A DNA stretch of 64,000 nucleotides from Bog-752 sp963799395 (lineage in GTDB: Bacteria > Actinomycetota > Thermoleophilia > UBA2241): the NCBI GenBank assembly GCA_963799395.1, contig CAWCWZ010000055.1, positions 1-64,000 of the forward strand, read 5' to 3'. The translations under genes and the position numbers were made by a program. The notes beneath the pieces are model-generated. The model was not told the DNA's origin and did no database searches. It saw only the letters and a program-made list of their open reading frames with translations. Shown piece after piece: positions 12,120 through 20,333 of this stretch. Positions within the stretch are counted from its first letter, which is position 1; each line of letters opens with the position of its first letter.

Positions 12120-12139
12120 CATGAGCCTTCTGACATGAG
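12112..12139 (+). repeat. 14-bp tandem duplication across the antitoxin/toxin junction
   Basis: CCTTCTGACATGAG occurs at 12112-12125 and again at 12126-12139. It duplicates both the antitoxin stop (TGA 12117) and the toxin ATG. Only the second ATG (12135) opens the toxin frame; the first leads to a stop after five codons. Confidence 0.85.
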
Positions 12140-12497
12140 TCCCACGGCAGGCTTCGTCGATGCGGCTCGCCTCGTCACGCTGCTCGACCGCGACGAGCCC
12201 GACCACACGTTCAACGAGCACATGTTGCGAGTCGAGCTCCAGGCCGGGATCGCGCTCGTGACCTCCAACTACGAGATCGTCAAGGCCTCGCTCGAGCTTC
12301 AGCGCCGCCATGGGATCGACGGGCCGCGCCAACTACTGCACGGGTTCGTGCCGTTCCTGCGCGTCGAATGGGGCACGCGCCACGACCATGCCACGGCCGT
12401 CGAGGTGCTCCTCGCCGGGGGCGCGGGCGCGGGCGATCTGGTCGACTGCGTGTCGGCCGCGATCAGGCGCCGGATCGGTGTCAGTGCCACGCCGTGA
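12135..12497 (+). CDS. PIN-domain ribonuclease toxin (VapC-like)
   Basis: 120 residues. The PIN fold shows FVDAARLVTLLDRDEP at the N-terminus (first metal-binding Asp at residue 8), LVTSNYEIVKASLELQRR in the middle, and DLVDCVSAAIRRR near the C-terminus (a further metal-binding Asp). Such proteins are Mg-dependent RNases, usually neutralised by the upstream antitoxin. It follows the RHH gene by 15 bases. The canonical VDTSA here reads VDAAR, so the Ser/Thr next to the first Asp is lost; activity may be altered. Confidence 0.8.
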   Translation: MSPTAGFVDAARLVTLLDRDEPDHTFNEHMLRVELQAGIALVTSNYEIVKASLELQRRHGIDGPRQLLHGFVPFLRVEWGTRHDHATAVEVLLAGGAGAGDLVDCVSAAIRRRIGVSATP

Positions 12498-12565
12498 CGC
12501 GAGAAGCGGCGGTACGGGCGGTCAAGGCCGGGCTCGGCTCGGGGGAGGGCCGAGGGCGGGCGAGC

Positions 12566-12607
12566 GCGGGCGGGGCGGGCCGGCCGAAAGCCGCCCGCCC
12601 CGCCCGC
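12566..12607 (-). terminator. GC-only hairpin between convergent genes
   Basis: A perfect 15-bp stem (12566-12580 with 12593-12607) closes a 12-base loop. There is no T-run. It separates the toxin gene (+) from the methyltransferase operon (-) and could serve both directions. Confidence 0.6.
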
Positions 12608-12625
12608 CGCCTCGCACGGCGCGGC

Positions 12626-14089
12626 CTAACGCACGGCGACGCCCCTGGAGTCGGCGGCGGCAGCGATGATGTCCTCTATATGCCGGGCCGCGCCGTCGGG
12701 CAGCGGCAGGGGGTGGTGGGTCGCGAGGATCTCGTCGACCTTCTCGGTCGCCCGCCGGCTCTCGGACTTGCCCTCGGCCAGCCAGCCGTCGTACGAGCCG
12801 CGCACGAAGAGCTGCGGAAGCTGGAGCTCGCCGTCGCGCAGGAAGCGACGGGTCTCGCGGGCGCCCAGAAAATGGCCGCCGGGGCCCACGCGCGACATGA
12901 CGTCGAGCATCACGTGCTCGTCGTCTAAGGCCAGACCGGCCATCAGGCGCTGGCCCTGGCGCACGAGCTCGGCGTCGAGCACCAGCTTGGGCAGGTACAG
13001 GAGCTGGGCCGAGTCGAGCATGCCGGCGCCGGTCAGCAGGTCAGCGCCGGCGAGCATCGTGCAGTAGGCCATCGGGCCGCCGTCGGAGCCGACCTGCACG
13101 CAGAGCTCCTTGGCGTCGGTGCTGAGGCCGCAGCTCAGCACGGGGAAGCCGTAGTGGCGGCCCATCTCCGTCAGGGCCAGGTTGAGCAGGACCTCTTCGG
13201 GGCCGGCCGAGGTGTAGGTCGAGGTGCGCATGTCCATGATGCCGGCGTTGCCCACGTAGATGAGCGGGCAGCCCGGCACGGCGAGCTGCAGGATGGCGAA
13301 GGCGGCCAGGCCCTCGGCGTTGGTCTGCACCGTGGTGCCGGCCAGCGTGAGCGGCGAGGTCGCGCCGGCCAACGCCAGGCTGTAGACGGTGATCGGCACG
13401 CCCTGCTCGGCGAGCAGCATGGCGGCCTCGAGGCTGTCGGCGTCGTGCTGCAGCGGGCTCACCGGGCAGTAGACGATCGAGAAGATGGGCCGCTCCGGCC
13501 GCCAGACCCCGCCGGGGCTCGCCGCGGCGAGGATCTCCATGACGTAGGGCACGTCGGCCGGGTCGGTGACCTCGCCCTGGACGTGTTTGCCGCTGCCGGC
13601 GAGCATGGTCTGCAGGCCGCGCAACGACTGCAGGCGCGCGTCCTCGTCGCACGGGTAGGCCGTGTACCAGAGCACGCCGATCTCGTCGAGGGCGTCGGCG
13701 ACGGTCATCGCCTCGAGCAGGTCGCGGGCGGTCGAGGGGCGCCGCTCGCCCGTGCGGTGGTCGAGGCACATGGCGCCCATGCCGTCGTGGGTGGCGTACG
13801 AGCGCGTATGGTCGAGGAGCGCGTCCTTTTGCGGGTCGCGCGCCGCCAGCAGCACCGTCCTGGGGGCGCGGGCGATGGCCGACTCGACGAGATCGTGCGG
13901 GAACCGCACGATGTCCGTCTCCTCGTCGACCAGGGCGCCCGCGTCGCGCAGCAGCCTCTGCGCCCGCGCCAGCGGCACCCGCACGCCGACCTCGGCGAGC
14001 AGCCGCAGGGACTGCTCGTGGACGTAGTCGATCGCGGCCGCGTCGAGCAGGCTTAGGCGGGGCCGCAGGGTGCTTGAAAAACCACTCAT
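12626..14089 (-). CDS. Non-pyrrolysine MttB-family corrinoid methyltransferase
   Basis: About 487 residues from the ATG at 14089, preceded by GGGAG. It belongs to the trimethylamine methyltransferase superfamily, which moves a methyl group from a quaternary or tertiary amine to a corrinoid protein. Family landmarks are YCPVSPLQHD, AGTTVQTNAEGLA and YGFPVLSCGLSTDAKE. At the pyrrolysine position of true MttB (followed by SDAK there, TDAK here) this protein has Ser. It is thus of the MtgB/MtpB/MtcB type, which demethylates glycine betaine, proline betaine or carnitine; which one cannot be told. The frame is continuous with the upstream permease, giving a 1018-residue reading frame. The internal RBS suggests separate translation or a lost permease stop. 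Confidence 0.85.
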   Translation of the reverse strand: MSGFSSTLRPRLSLLDAAAIDYVHEQSLRLLAEVGVRVPLARAQRLLRDAGALVDEETDIVRFPHDLVESAIARAPRTVLLAARDPQKDALLDHTRSYATHDGMGAMCLDHRTGERRPSTARDLLEAMTVADALDEIGVLWYTAYPCDEDARLQSLRGLQTMLAGSGKHVQGEVTDPADVPYVMEILAAASPGGVWRPERPIFSIVYCPVSPLQHDADSLEAAMLLAEQGVPITVYSLALAGATSPLTLAGTTVQTNAEGLAAFAILQLAVPGCPLIYVGNAGIMDMRTSTYTSAGPEEVLLNLALTEMGRHYGFPVLSCGLSTDAKELCVQVGSDGGPMAYCTMLAGADLLTGAGMLDSAQLLYLPKLVLDAELVRQGQRLMAGLALDDEHVMLDVMSRVGPGGHFLGARETRRFLRDGELQLPQLFVRGSYDGWLAEGKSESRRATEKVDEILATHHPLPLPDGAARHIEDIIAAAADSRGVAVR

Positions 14090-15682
14090 TCGATCACTCC
14101 CAATGACTTCGGGGGCGGCCTCGAGACCGGGGCTCGAGGTCGTCGAAGTTGGGGCGGGGACCGCCAGCAGGTCGCCCTCGCCTACGATGCCGCGGGCGAG
14201 GTTGCGCTTGCCGATCGCCCAGAAGACGAGCGACAGGACGATGACGGCGGCCAGCGTGCCGAGCGTGACCGTCTCGAAGAACACCCGCGAGGTGCCCCAG
14301 CTCGCGACGATGTCGTACTTGCGCCCAAAGACGCTGTTGATCAGCCCCGGCCACAGCAAGCAGATGCTCGTGAGCACGACGATGAACTCGGTGGCGATGA
14401 CGCAGACCCACAGGCCTACCGCACCACCGGGTACGTGGTAGGGCCGGGCGCGGTCCGGATACCTGCGGCGCAACACGATGGCCGCCGGGAAGATGAAGGC
14501 GTACTGCAGCGCCGTGAGCGAGATCACGATCGATAGCACCACGGCGAAGAAGCTAGACAGGCTGCCGCTCGACAGCGTGAAGACGAAGATGACGAAGGCC
14601 GAGCCGATGCCGGCCGACGCGAGGTTCATGGCGATCGGCGTGCCGCTCTTCGAGAACTTGCCGAGGATCAGCGGTGCGGCGCCGTCCAGGCCGGCGACGG
14701 CCTGCGTGCGAGCGGCGCCCTGCAGCCACACGCCGCCGGCACTCACGATGATGATGAGGATCATGATGCCCATCAGCCAGCCGACCGGTCCGTGAGCGCT
14801 GCCGAGCACGCCGGCCACGGCGCCGTAGGCGACGGCGAAGCCCGAGACGTTCGAGACGCCGGCGAGGGGGATGACGAGCAGGATGCCGAACACCAGGCCC
14901 AGCACGATGACGGCCGAGATCAGCCCCGAGCGCACGATCATCGAAGGTACGTCGCGCTGCGGGTTGCGCATCTCCTCACTCGCCGAGTTGGCAAGCTCGA
15001 AACCGACGAAGAGGAACTGCAGCAGGCCGATGACGGCGAGGAAGCCGGTCAGACTGGGTTTGAGGCTGCTCCAGCCGATGGTGCCGGCCGGCTTGCCGTT
15101 CTTGATGAGAAACCACGCGACGAGCGCGATAAAGATGAAGAAGACGGCGAGCCTGACGTAGGTGCCGATGTTGCCCGTCCAGCGGCCCCACTTGAGCTCG
15201 ACCACCGACAGGCCGACGATCGCCCACACCACGCAGAGGCCGATGACGATCTCCCCCACAGTGCCGATCGACCGGTTGAACATGAGCTTGCTCGACAGCA
15301 CGGCGACCGCGGTGGCCGCCAGCGTGCCGCCCATCCAAGTTGGGTTACTCATCCAGTAGAAGGTCGCCGTGATGGCGCCGGGCAGGCGTCCGAAAGCGAG
15401 GCGCGGCCAGGCGTACGGCCCGCCCTCGATGGGGAACGCGGTCCCCAGCTCGGCGCAGATCAGGCCGCTCGGGATCAGATAGAGCAGGATGATGAAGCCG
15501 ATCCAGAACAGCGTCTCGCCGCTGCCGTAGGCGGCGGTCGAGGCGATCGTGTCGAGGCTGATGAAGGCGGCGATCGTGAAGCAGACCAGGTCGAAACGGC
15601 GCATCACCTTGCGCAGCTTGGCGCGCTCCTCCGCCATCGCGTGCGCGCTCTGCGAGGGTGTGCCGGTTACGCTCGTGGCCAT
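14090..15682 (-). CDS. APC-family amino acid/amine permease
   Basis: About 530 residues from ATG 15682. At least twelve hydrophobic segments in the amino acid-polyamine-organocation pattern begin near residue 32 (LVCFTIAAFISLDTIASTAA) and end near 490. The GFELANSASEEMRNPQRDVP segment is typical of the family. It likely imports the methylated substrate of the operon (inference from position). No stop codon separates it from the downstream methyltransferase frame. The C-terminal linker (about 505-531) is Pro/Thr/Ser-rich. One extra or missing base before 14097 would expose a TGA eight bases before the methyltransferase ATG. Confidence 0.85.
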
Positions 15683-15758
15683 CTCATACCGCCAGTGGTG
15701 GCGCGGCGCCGGGCGCCCGCCGTAGAAGTGACCGTTGCGGTGAGCAACGCGGGCAGGC

Positions 15759-16400
15759 TCATGCCGTCGCCGCCTGCGCCACGAGTGTCTTTGCCCTGTC
15801 GACCGCCATGCCGGCGTTGGCGCCGTAGCCGTCGGCGCCGAGCTCGTCGGCGAAGGCCTGGGTGACCGGCGCCCCGCCGACCATCACCTTGACCTGGTCG
15901 CGCAGGCCGGCCTCTTTGAGCGCGGCGATCGTCTCGGCCATGTGCGGCAGGGTGGTGGTGAGCAGGGCGCTCATGCCGACGATCGCCGGCGCGTGCTCCT
16001 TGACCGCCGCCACGAACTGCTGGGCCGTGACACCGGTGCCCAGGTTGACGACCGCAAAGCCGGCGCCCTGGAGGAGCATGCCGACGAGGTTCTTGCCGAT
16101 GTCGTGCAGGTCGCCCTCGACGGTGCCGATCACGATCGTGCCCAGGCCGGCGCCCTCGCCCTCGCCGAGGTGCGGCTTCAAGATGTCGAGGGCGCCCTGC
16201 ATGGTGCGCGCCGACAAAAGGACCTCAGGGATGAAGCACTCACCCGAGCGCATGCGGGCGCCGACCACGTCCATGCCGGGCAGCAGGGCATCGTCTAAGA
16301 TCTCGCGGGCCGGCGTGCCGCTTGCCAGCAGGGCCTGGGTGAGGGCGTTGACGGTATCGGCGTTGCCGGCGATCAGAGCCTGCGTGAGCTGGTCTTTCAT
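15759..16400 (-). CDS. mttC: Methylamine/betaine corrinoid protein
   Basis: 213 residues from ATG 16400, preceded by AAGGGG. An N-terminal four-helix cap (about 1-85) is followed by a Rossmann-type B12 domain with the DxHxxG motif DLHDIG; His99 is the lower axial ligand of cobalt. Further B12-loop segments are GMSALLTTTLPHM and VMVGGAPVTQ. It accepts the methyl group from MttB/MtbB-type enzymes and passes it to a second methyltransferase, which is not in this window. Length equals that of MttC/MtbC/MtgC. Which of the three methyltransferases it serves cannot be decided from sequence. Confidence 0.92.
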   Translation of the reverse strand: MKDQLTQALIAGNADTVNALTQALLASGTPAREILDDALLPGMDVVGARMRSGECFIPEVLLSARTMQGALDILKPHLGEGEGAGLGTIVIGTVEGDLHDIGKNLVGMLLQGAGFAVVNLGTGVTAQQFVAAVKEHAPAIVGMSALLTTTLPHMAETIAALKEAGLRDQVKVMVGGAPVTQAFADELGADGYGANAGMAVDRAKTLVAQAATA

Positions 16401-16449
16401 CGGTCCCCTTTCAGGCATCCGTCTCGGGCGAGCGCAGCCCACCGCGCGG

Positions 16450-17919
16450 TCAGGCGACGCCGACCAGGCGGTCGGTCTTCTCGACGATGGCGTGGAGGCG
16501 CTGCTTGACCTCGTCGTCCAACTGCACCGGCTGGTACTCGGCGAGCACCTCGCGGGCCTTGGCCAGGCAGCGGGCGTGCAGGTCGGTCGAGCCGCGCTCC
16601 TCCCAGTCCTCGCGCACGCGGCGGTCGAGGAACTCGGGCTGGGAGAGCTCGCGCATGTGGCGCAGGGTGGCGTCGAGCGAGAGAAAGTCGCCGAAGGCGC
16701 CCACCCGGGCGATGTCGTCGACGGCGAGGGTCTCGTCTGAGACCGGGATGCCGCCCACGCAGTGCTTGATCATGCGCGCGAACTCGTTGTCCATGACGAA
16801 CTGTCCGCAATCGAAGGTGACGCCCGACTCGATCATCCCCGAACCGTAGATCAGGTTGGCCCCTGCCAACGCTGCCATGATGCCGGTGAGGGTCTTCTCG
16901 TGCCCTACCTGGGCGTCACCGAGCTTCGAATCCGCCTACAACCCGGCGACGAAGCTCGGCAGCAGGTATCGTCGCGCCATCTGGGCCACGGCGGCGCTGA
17001 TCATGGCGAGCTCGGGCGAGCCCACGCAGGCCGCCGCCAGCTTCAGGTCCATGGCCGTCGTCGAGCTGCCGTAGATGCAGGGCGCGCCGCGTTCGGTGAG
17101 CTGCGCCAGGGTGATGCCCGACAGCACCTCGGCGTTGTGGGTGACCAGGGTGCCGGCCAGCGTGACCGGCGACGAGCCGCCGGCCATGGCCATGCTGAGG
17201 ATGTTGTTGGGGATCCACCAGCGGGCCGTTTCGATGATCACTTCGGTGGCTTCGTGAGGCAGCTTGAGAGGGCTCACCGGGCAGACGCCGTTGTAGACGA
17301 TCGGCCGGCGGCGGAGCTCGTCGGCGCCGCCGACGATCTCCGCCGCCATCTCGAAGATGGCGATGGTCTCGGTGCGCGACAGCGGGCCGATGCCGATCGG
17401 CTTGGTCGTGTTCAGGTACTGCATCTCGGCGTTGTGCACGGCGCAGGTCTCGGGCGGCACGTCTTTGGCGCCGACCGCGATCTCGAAGGTCTCGATGTCG
17501 GACAGGTAGTCGTTCAGGCGGGCGATGTCGGCGATGTCGGCCTTGGTCGAATCGCGCAGCTCGCCGGTCTGCGGGTCGACCACGCGGATGCCCTCGCTGA
17601 AGTTGGTGAAGGCGACGCGGCCCGGTTCGAGCACGATGTCGTTCCTGGCCTCGCGGCCGCAGAGCACGAACTTGCTCGGCGCCGAGCGGATGGCGTCCTC
17701 GACGATGTGCGGCGGGATGGAGACGATGTGCGACTCGCGGTCGACCCGGCAGCCGCCGTCGGCGAAGATGTCGAGCGCCTCGTCGGCTTCGACGAACACG
17801 CCCGTGCGCTCGAGCACCTCGAGGGTGGCGAGGTGGATGTCGTCGAGCTCGGATTCGGTGAAGACGCTCAGGCTGAGGCCGCCGCTGCGCGGCCGGCCGG
17901 CGAACAGGTTGCGTTTCAC
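16450..17919 (-). CDS. mttB: Trimethylamine:corrinoid methyltransferase with in-frame pyrrolysine codon
   Basis: Demethylates trimethylamine to dimethylamine and methylates the corrinoid protein. Read through one TAG (16936-16938, codon 328), the product has 489 residues, the family's length. The part before the TAG has VCPVSPLKLPHEATEVI, AGTLVTHNAEVLSGITLAQL, YGSSTTAMDLK and LPSFVAGL. The part after it continues ADSKLGDAQVGHEKTLTGI, then ALAGANLIYGSGMIESG. Methanosarcina MttB reads FVAG-T-Pyl-SDAK at the same point. GTG start 17919 overlaps the mtbB stop (GTGA). Without suppression the product would lack the C-terminal third of the barrel. Confidence 0.93.
16936..16938 (-). other. In-frame TAG, probable pyrrolysine codon of mttB
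   Basis: The plus strand reads CTA at 16936-16938, giving TAG in the mttB frame between FVAGL and ADSKLG. It falls exactly where pyrrolysine 334 of Methanosarcina MttB aligns, and no frame change is needed to continue the homology. Confidence 0.92.
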
Positions 17920-19354
17920 GCGGGCACCTCCGCTGGGGGCGCGCTCACGCCGGCCAGCCGCGCGGCGGCGCGGGGGCCGATGTGCTCGCGGAACTTCTGG
18001 ACGCTGTTGATGGGCACGTCGAGGACCTCGGCGATGTGGAACTTGGCCTCCATCGCGCCCGGCTCGCTCGGATAGGTGAGCTCCTGCACGGGGATCAGGC
18101 CGAGCCCGAGGGCGCGGCGCACCTCGTGCATGAGGAGCGGGTCGGAGAGCTCGAAGGGGCTCACGCCGAGACGCTCGGCGACGTGTGCCTTGGCCTGCTC
18201 CAGTCGCATCCCCCGGGTCATCTGCATGCGGGCCACCAGATCTCCGGCGGTTCGCATGCCACCCATTCCCGAGGCAAGCGCATGGCTGCAGGCCATGCCG
18301 AGCGGGTCGCCGACACCCACCTACAAGCCGTCGAGGCGGCCGACCTCGCGCAAGGCCCGCGAGACCCGGGCGACGGCGTCGGCCGGCGGGTACGGGGTCA
18401 TCGGCACGCCGCCGACGCCCATGCCGACGTTCATGTGCACCGGGATGGCCGACTCCCGCACGCAGGGCTTGACGATGGTCAGGGCGCGGGCCACGTTCCA
18501 GGCCACCGACTTCGTCGTGTTGACGTTCACGGCCGGCCCGAACATGGTCACGCCGGCCTCGGCCGCGACCTTGACCTGGTCGCGCGGCCAGAGGCCGGCG
18601 AGGCGGCGGCCGTGGAACTCGAGCTCGCCGTGCATGCCGAGCACGAACTCGCTGGCCATGCCGAGCTCGATGCCGGTGTCGGGGTGGCGGCTCTTGATCT
18701 CCTCGACGGCGCGCAGCGCCGCCAGGAAGTCGGCGTCGCCGGCGGCGCCGGCGGTGTCGAAGTCGAGGCCGTCGGCGCCGGCCTCGATCATCGCCTCGGC
18801 GACGAACACCATGTCGCGCACGGCAGCTCCATGGCCTCTTCCTGGGCCGCCCGGGCTTCGTCGATGCGGCCGAGCGGCATGAGCACGGACCAGTTCGGCA
18901 CGGGACCGTCGGGCTGCGAGTAGCTACCCAGGTTGGGCATGGCCCCGTACTGCAGCGGCGCCACGAGGTTGAGCTGGGCCGTCTTCATGATCTGCGTCTC
19001 GAACGAGAGGATCGCCTTGATCGCCTTGTAGGAGTAGTCGGTGTTCCAGAGCTCGACGATGTCGGCGCCGAGGTGGCTCTGGTAGCTGTAGAGCTCGTCG
19101 ATGCGCGTGCCCACATCGGCGTTGCCCGAGCCGTCGCACGACAGGATGAGCTCGTCGCCGATGTCGACCGCCGTGAACTTGGCGTTCGAGGCGAAGATCT
19201 CGAGGAGCCGCTCGAGCTCGTCGGCTTCGAGTGGCGGCGCCTTGGCCTTCTTGGCGCCCAGGGCGGTCGCCTCTTCGAGATCGGCGCGGATCTCGCTCGG
19301 CGTCATGCGCACGAGTGAGCCGTCGCCCAGCCGCGTGGTCACGCTTTGCTCCAT
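17916..19354 (-). CDS. mtbB: Dimethylamine:corrinoid methyltransferase with in-frame pyrrolysine codon
   Basis: Demethylates dimethylamine to methylamine. ATG 19354 is preceded by GGAGGGGAG. Homology to MtbB runs from TRLGDGSLVRMTPSEIRADL through YGAMPNLGSYSQPDGPVP, GADGLDFDTAGAAGD, LGMHGELEFHGRRLAGLWP and HMNVGMGVGGVPM to RLDGL, then TAG (18321-18323, near codon 345), then VGVGDPLGMACSHALASGM and AGDLVARMQ to the C-terminus. Methanosarcina MtbB has GVDGI-Pyl-IGVGDPLGM there. One base is missing near 18825 (CTGCCGTG for CTGGCCGTG), shifting the frame once; this is probably a sequence error. First gene of the operon; its stop overlaps the mttB start. Confidence 0.93.
18321..18323 (-). other. 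In-frame TAG, probable pyrrolysine codon of mtbB
   Basis: CTA on the plus strand at 18321-18323 is TAG in the mtbB frame, between RLDGL and VGVGDPLG. This is the exact position of pyrrolysine in archaeal and bacterial dimethylamine methyltransferases. Confidence 0.92.
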
Positions 19355-19396
19355 CGGGCTCCCCTCCGGCCGGCTCGCCGTCACTGCAGAAGGCTC

Positions 19397-19470
19397 GAGA
19401 CGAGCGTCTCATTTAGTCATCCGGATAAATGACTTCCGTGGTATTCTATGGTCGCCGTGGGGGCTGTCAA
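19397..19470 (-). promoter_or_regulatory. mtbB operon promoter with two palindromes (TetR operator candidates)
   Basis: On the minus strand TTGACA (19470-19465) and TAGAAT (19448-19443) are spaced by 16 bases, a near-consensus sigma-70 promoter for the methyltransferase operon. Directly downstream lie AGTCAT-N8-ATGACT (19415-19434), whose centre ATCCGGAT is itself palindromic, and GAGACG-N2-CGTCTC (19397-19410). Both lie at or after the expected transcription start, as repressor sites do. They lie between mtbB and the divergent TetR gene. Confidence 0.65.
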
Positions 19471-19592
19471 GCGTCGCGGGCGCGCCGCGGGCGCGCCGCC
19501 GGCGCGTGCGCGCCGTCGCATCGCCGTCGGACGTCCCCGGTGGAGGGCGGACGGCCGCATGCACGCTGCGGGACCGGCAGAGGAGGGTCGCG

Positions 19593-20276
19593 ATGCCAGA
19601 AGAGAGCAAGACGACGCGCCGCTGGGTGGTGGGCGGCCATCCGGCCGCCGCCGCCGACCCCGCGGCCGACCTGTCGCCCACGGCGGCCCGCATTCTCGAG
19701 GCGAGCAAGCGCCTGCTCGACGAACGCGGCTTTGCCGGGCTCACCTTCGAAGCCATCGCCGCCGAGGCGCACGAGAACAAGGCCAGCATCCGCTACCACT
19801 TCGGCAACAAGGCCGGCCTGATCGAGGCCCTCGCCGACTCGGTGGTCCACGACGACAACGTCGCCCTGCTCAAGGCGCTGCGCCGGCCCGGCGGCGCCGA
19901 CGACCGCGTCGGCATGCTGCTCACCATGCACCGGCGCTCCACCAAGGCCCAGCAGGGCTACCGCCGGTTCTGGGACCTCTTTCCGCAGCTCGTCCGCGAC
20001 GAGGAGCTGCGGCCGCGCATGGCCGAGCTGTACCGCTGGTACCGCGACCTCGACGAGTGGGCCCTCGCGCCCGACGCCGACGCCGAGCTCAAGCGCCAGC
20101 TCGACCCCCTGTGCGCCATCACCGTGGCCGTCTGCGACGGCCTCGCCGAGCAGATCGCCGCCGACCGCGACTTCGACGTCGACGCCGTGTTCGACTACTG
20201 GGAGGGCGTGGTGCGCGAGCTGCGCGACCGCGCCTTTCGCGCCGTCGGCCTCGACCCCGACGAGCCGCCGGCTTAG
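19593..20276 (+). CDS. TetR-family transcriptional regulator
   Basis: 227 residues from ATG 19593, with AGGAGGG six bases upstream. The N-terminal helix-turn-helix is clear (ARILEASKRLLDERGFAGLT, then IAAEAHENKASIRYHFGNK, about residues 30-75). It is followed by an all-helical ligand domain. It is divergent from the mtbB-mttB-mttC operon, with candidate operators between, so it is the likely repressor responding to a methylamine, betaine or derivative. It could alternatively govern the CoA-transferase pair that faces it from downstream. Confidence 0.85.
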   Translation: MPEESKTTRRWVVGGHPAAAADPAADLSPTAARILEASKRLLDERGFAGLTFEAIAAEAHENKASIRYHFGNKAGLIEALADSVVHDDNVALLKALRRPGGADDRVGMLLTMHRRSTKAQQGYRRFWDLFPQLVRDEELRPRMAELYRWYRDLDEWALAPDADAELKRQLDPLCAITVAVCDGLAEQIAADRDFDVDAVFDYWEGVVRELRDRAFRAVGLDPDEPPA

Positions 20277-20333
20277 CTACTCCAGGCCTGGCGGCCGGCC
20301 GCGCGGGAACCCAGGCCGGCGGCGGGCGCGCGG

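Noticed and set aside
12112..12125. ATG 12121 as the toxin start
   Set aside because: It reaches a stop after five codons; only ATG 12135 opens the PIN frame.
10593..12332. A 579-residue sulfite oxidase with a long N-terminal extension
   Set aside because: Sequence before 11663 has no family similarity and overlaps the antitoxin gene and its operator; homology starts at MGGQEPTEG.
16450..19354. mttB and mtbB as pseudogenes with premature stops, each split into two genes
   Set aside because: Both stops are TAG exactly at the known pyrrolysine residues and homology continues in register afterwards; two such coincidences are not credible as decay.
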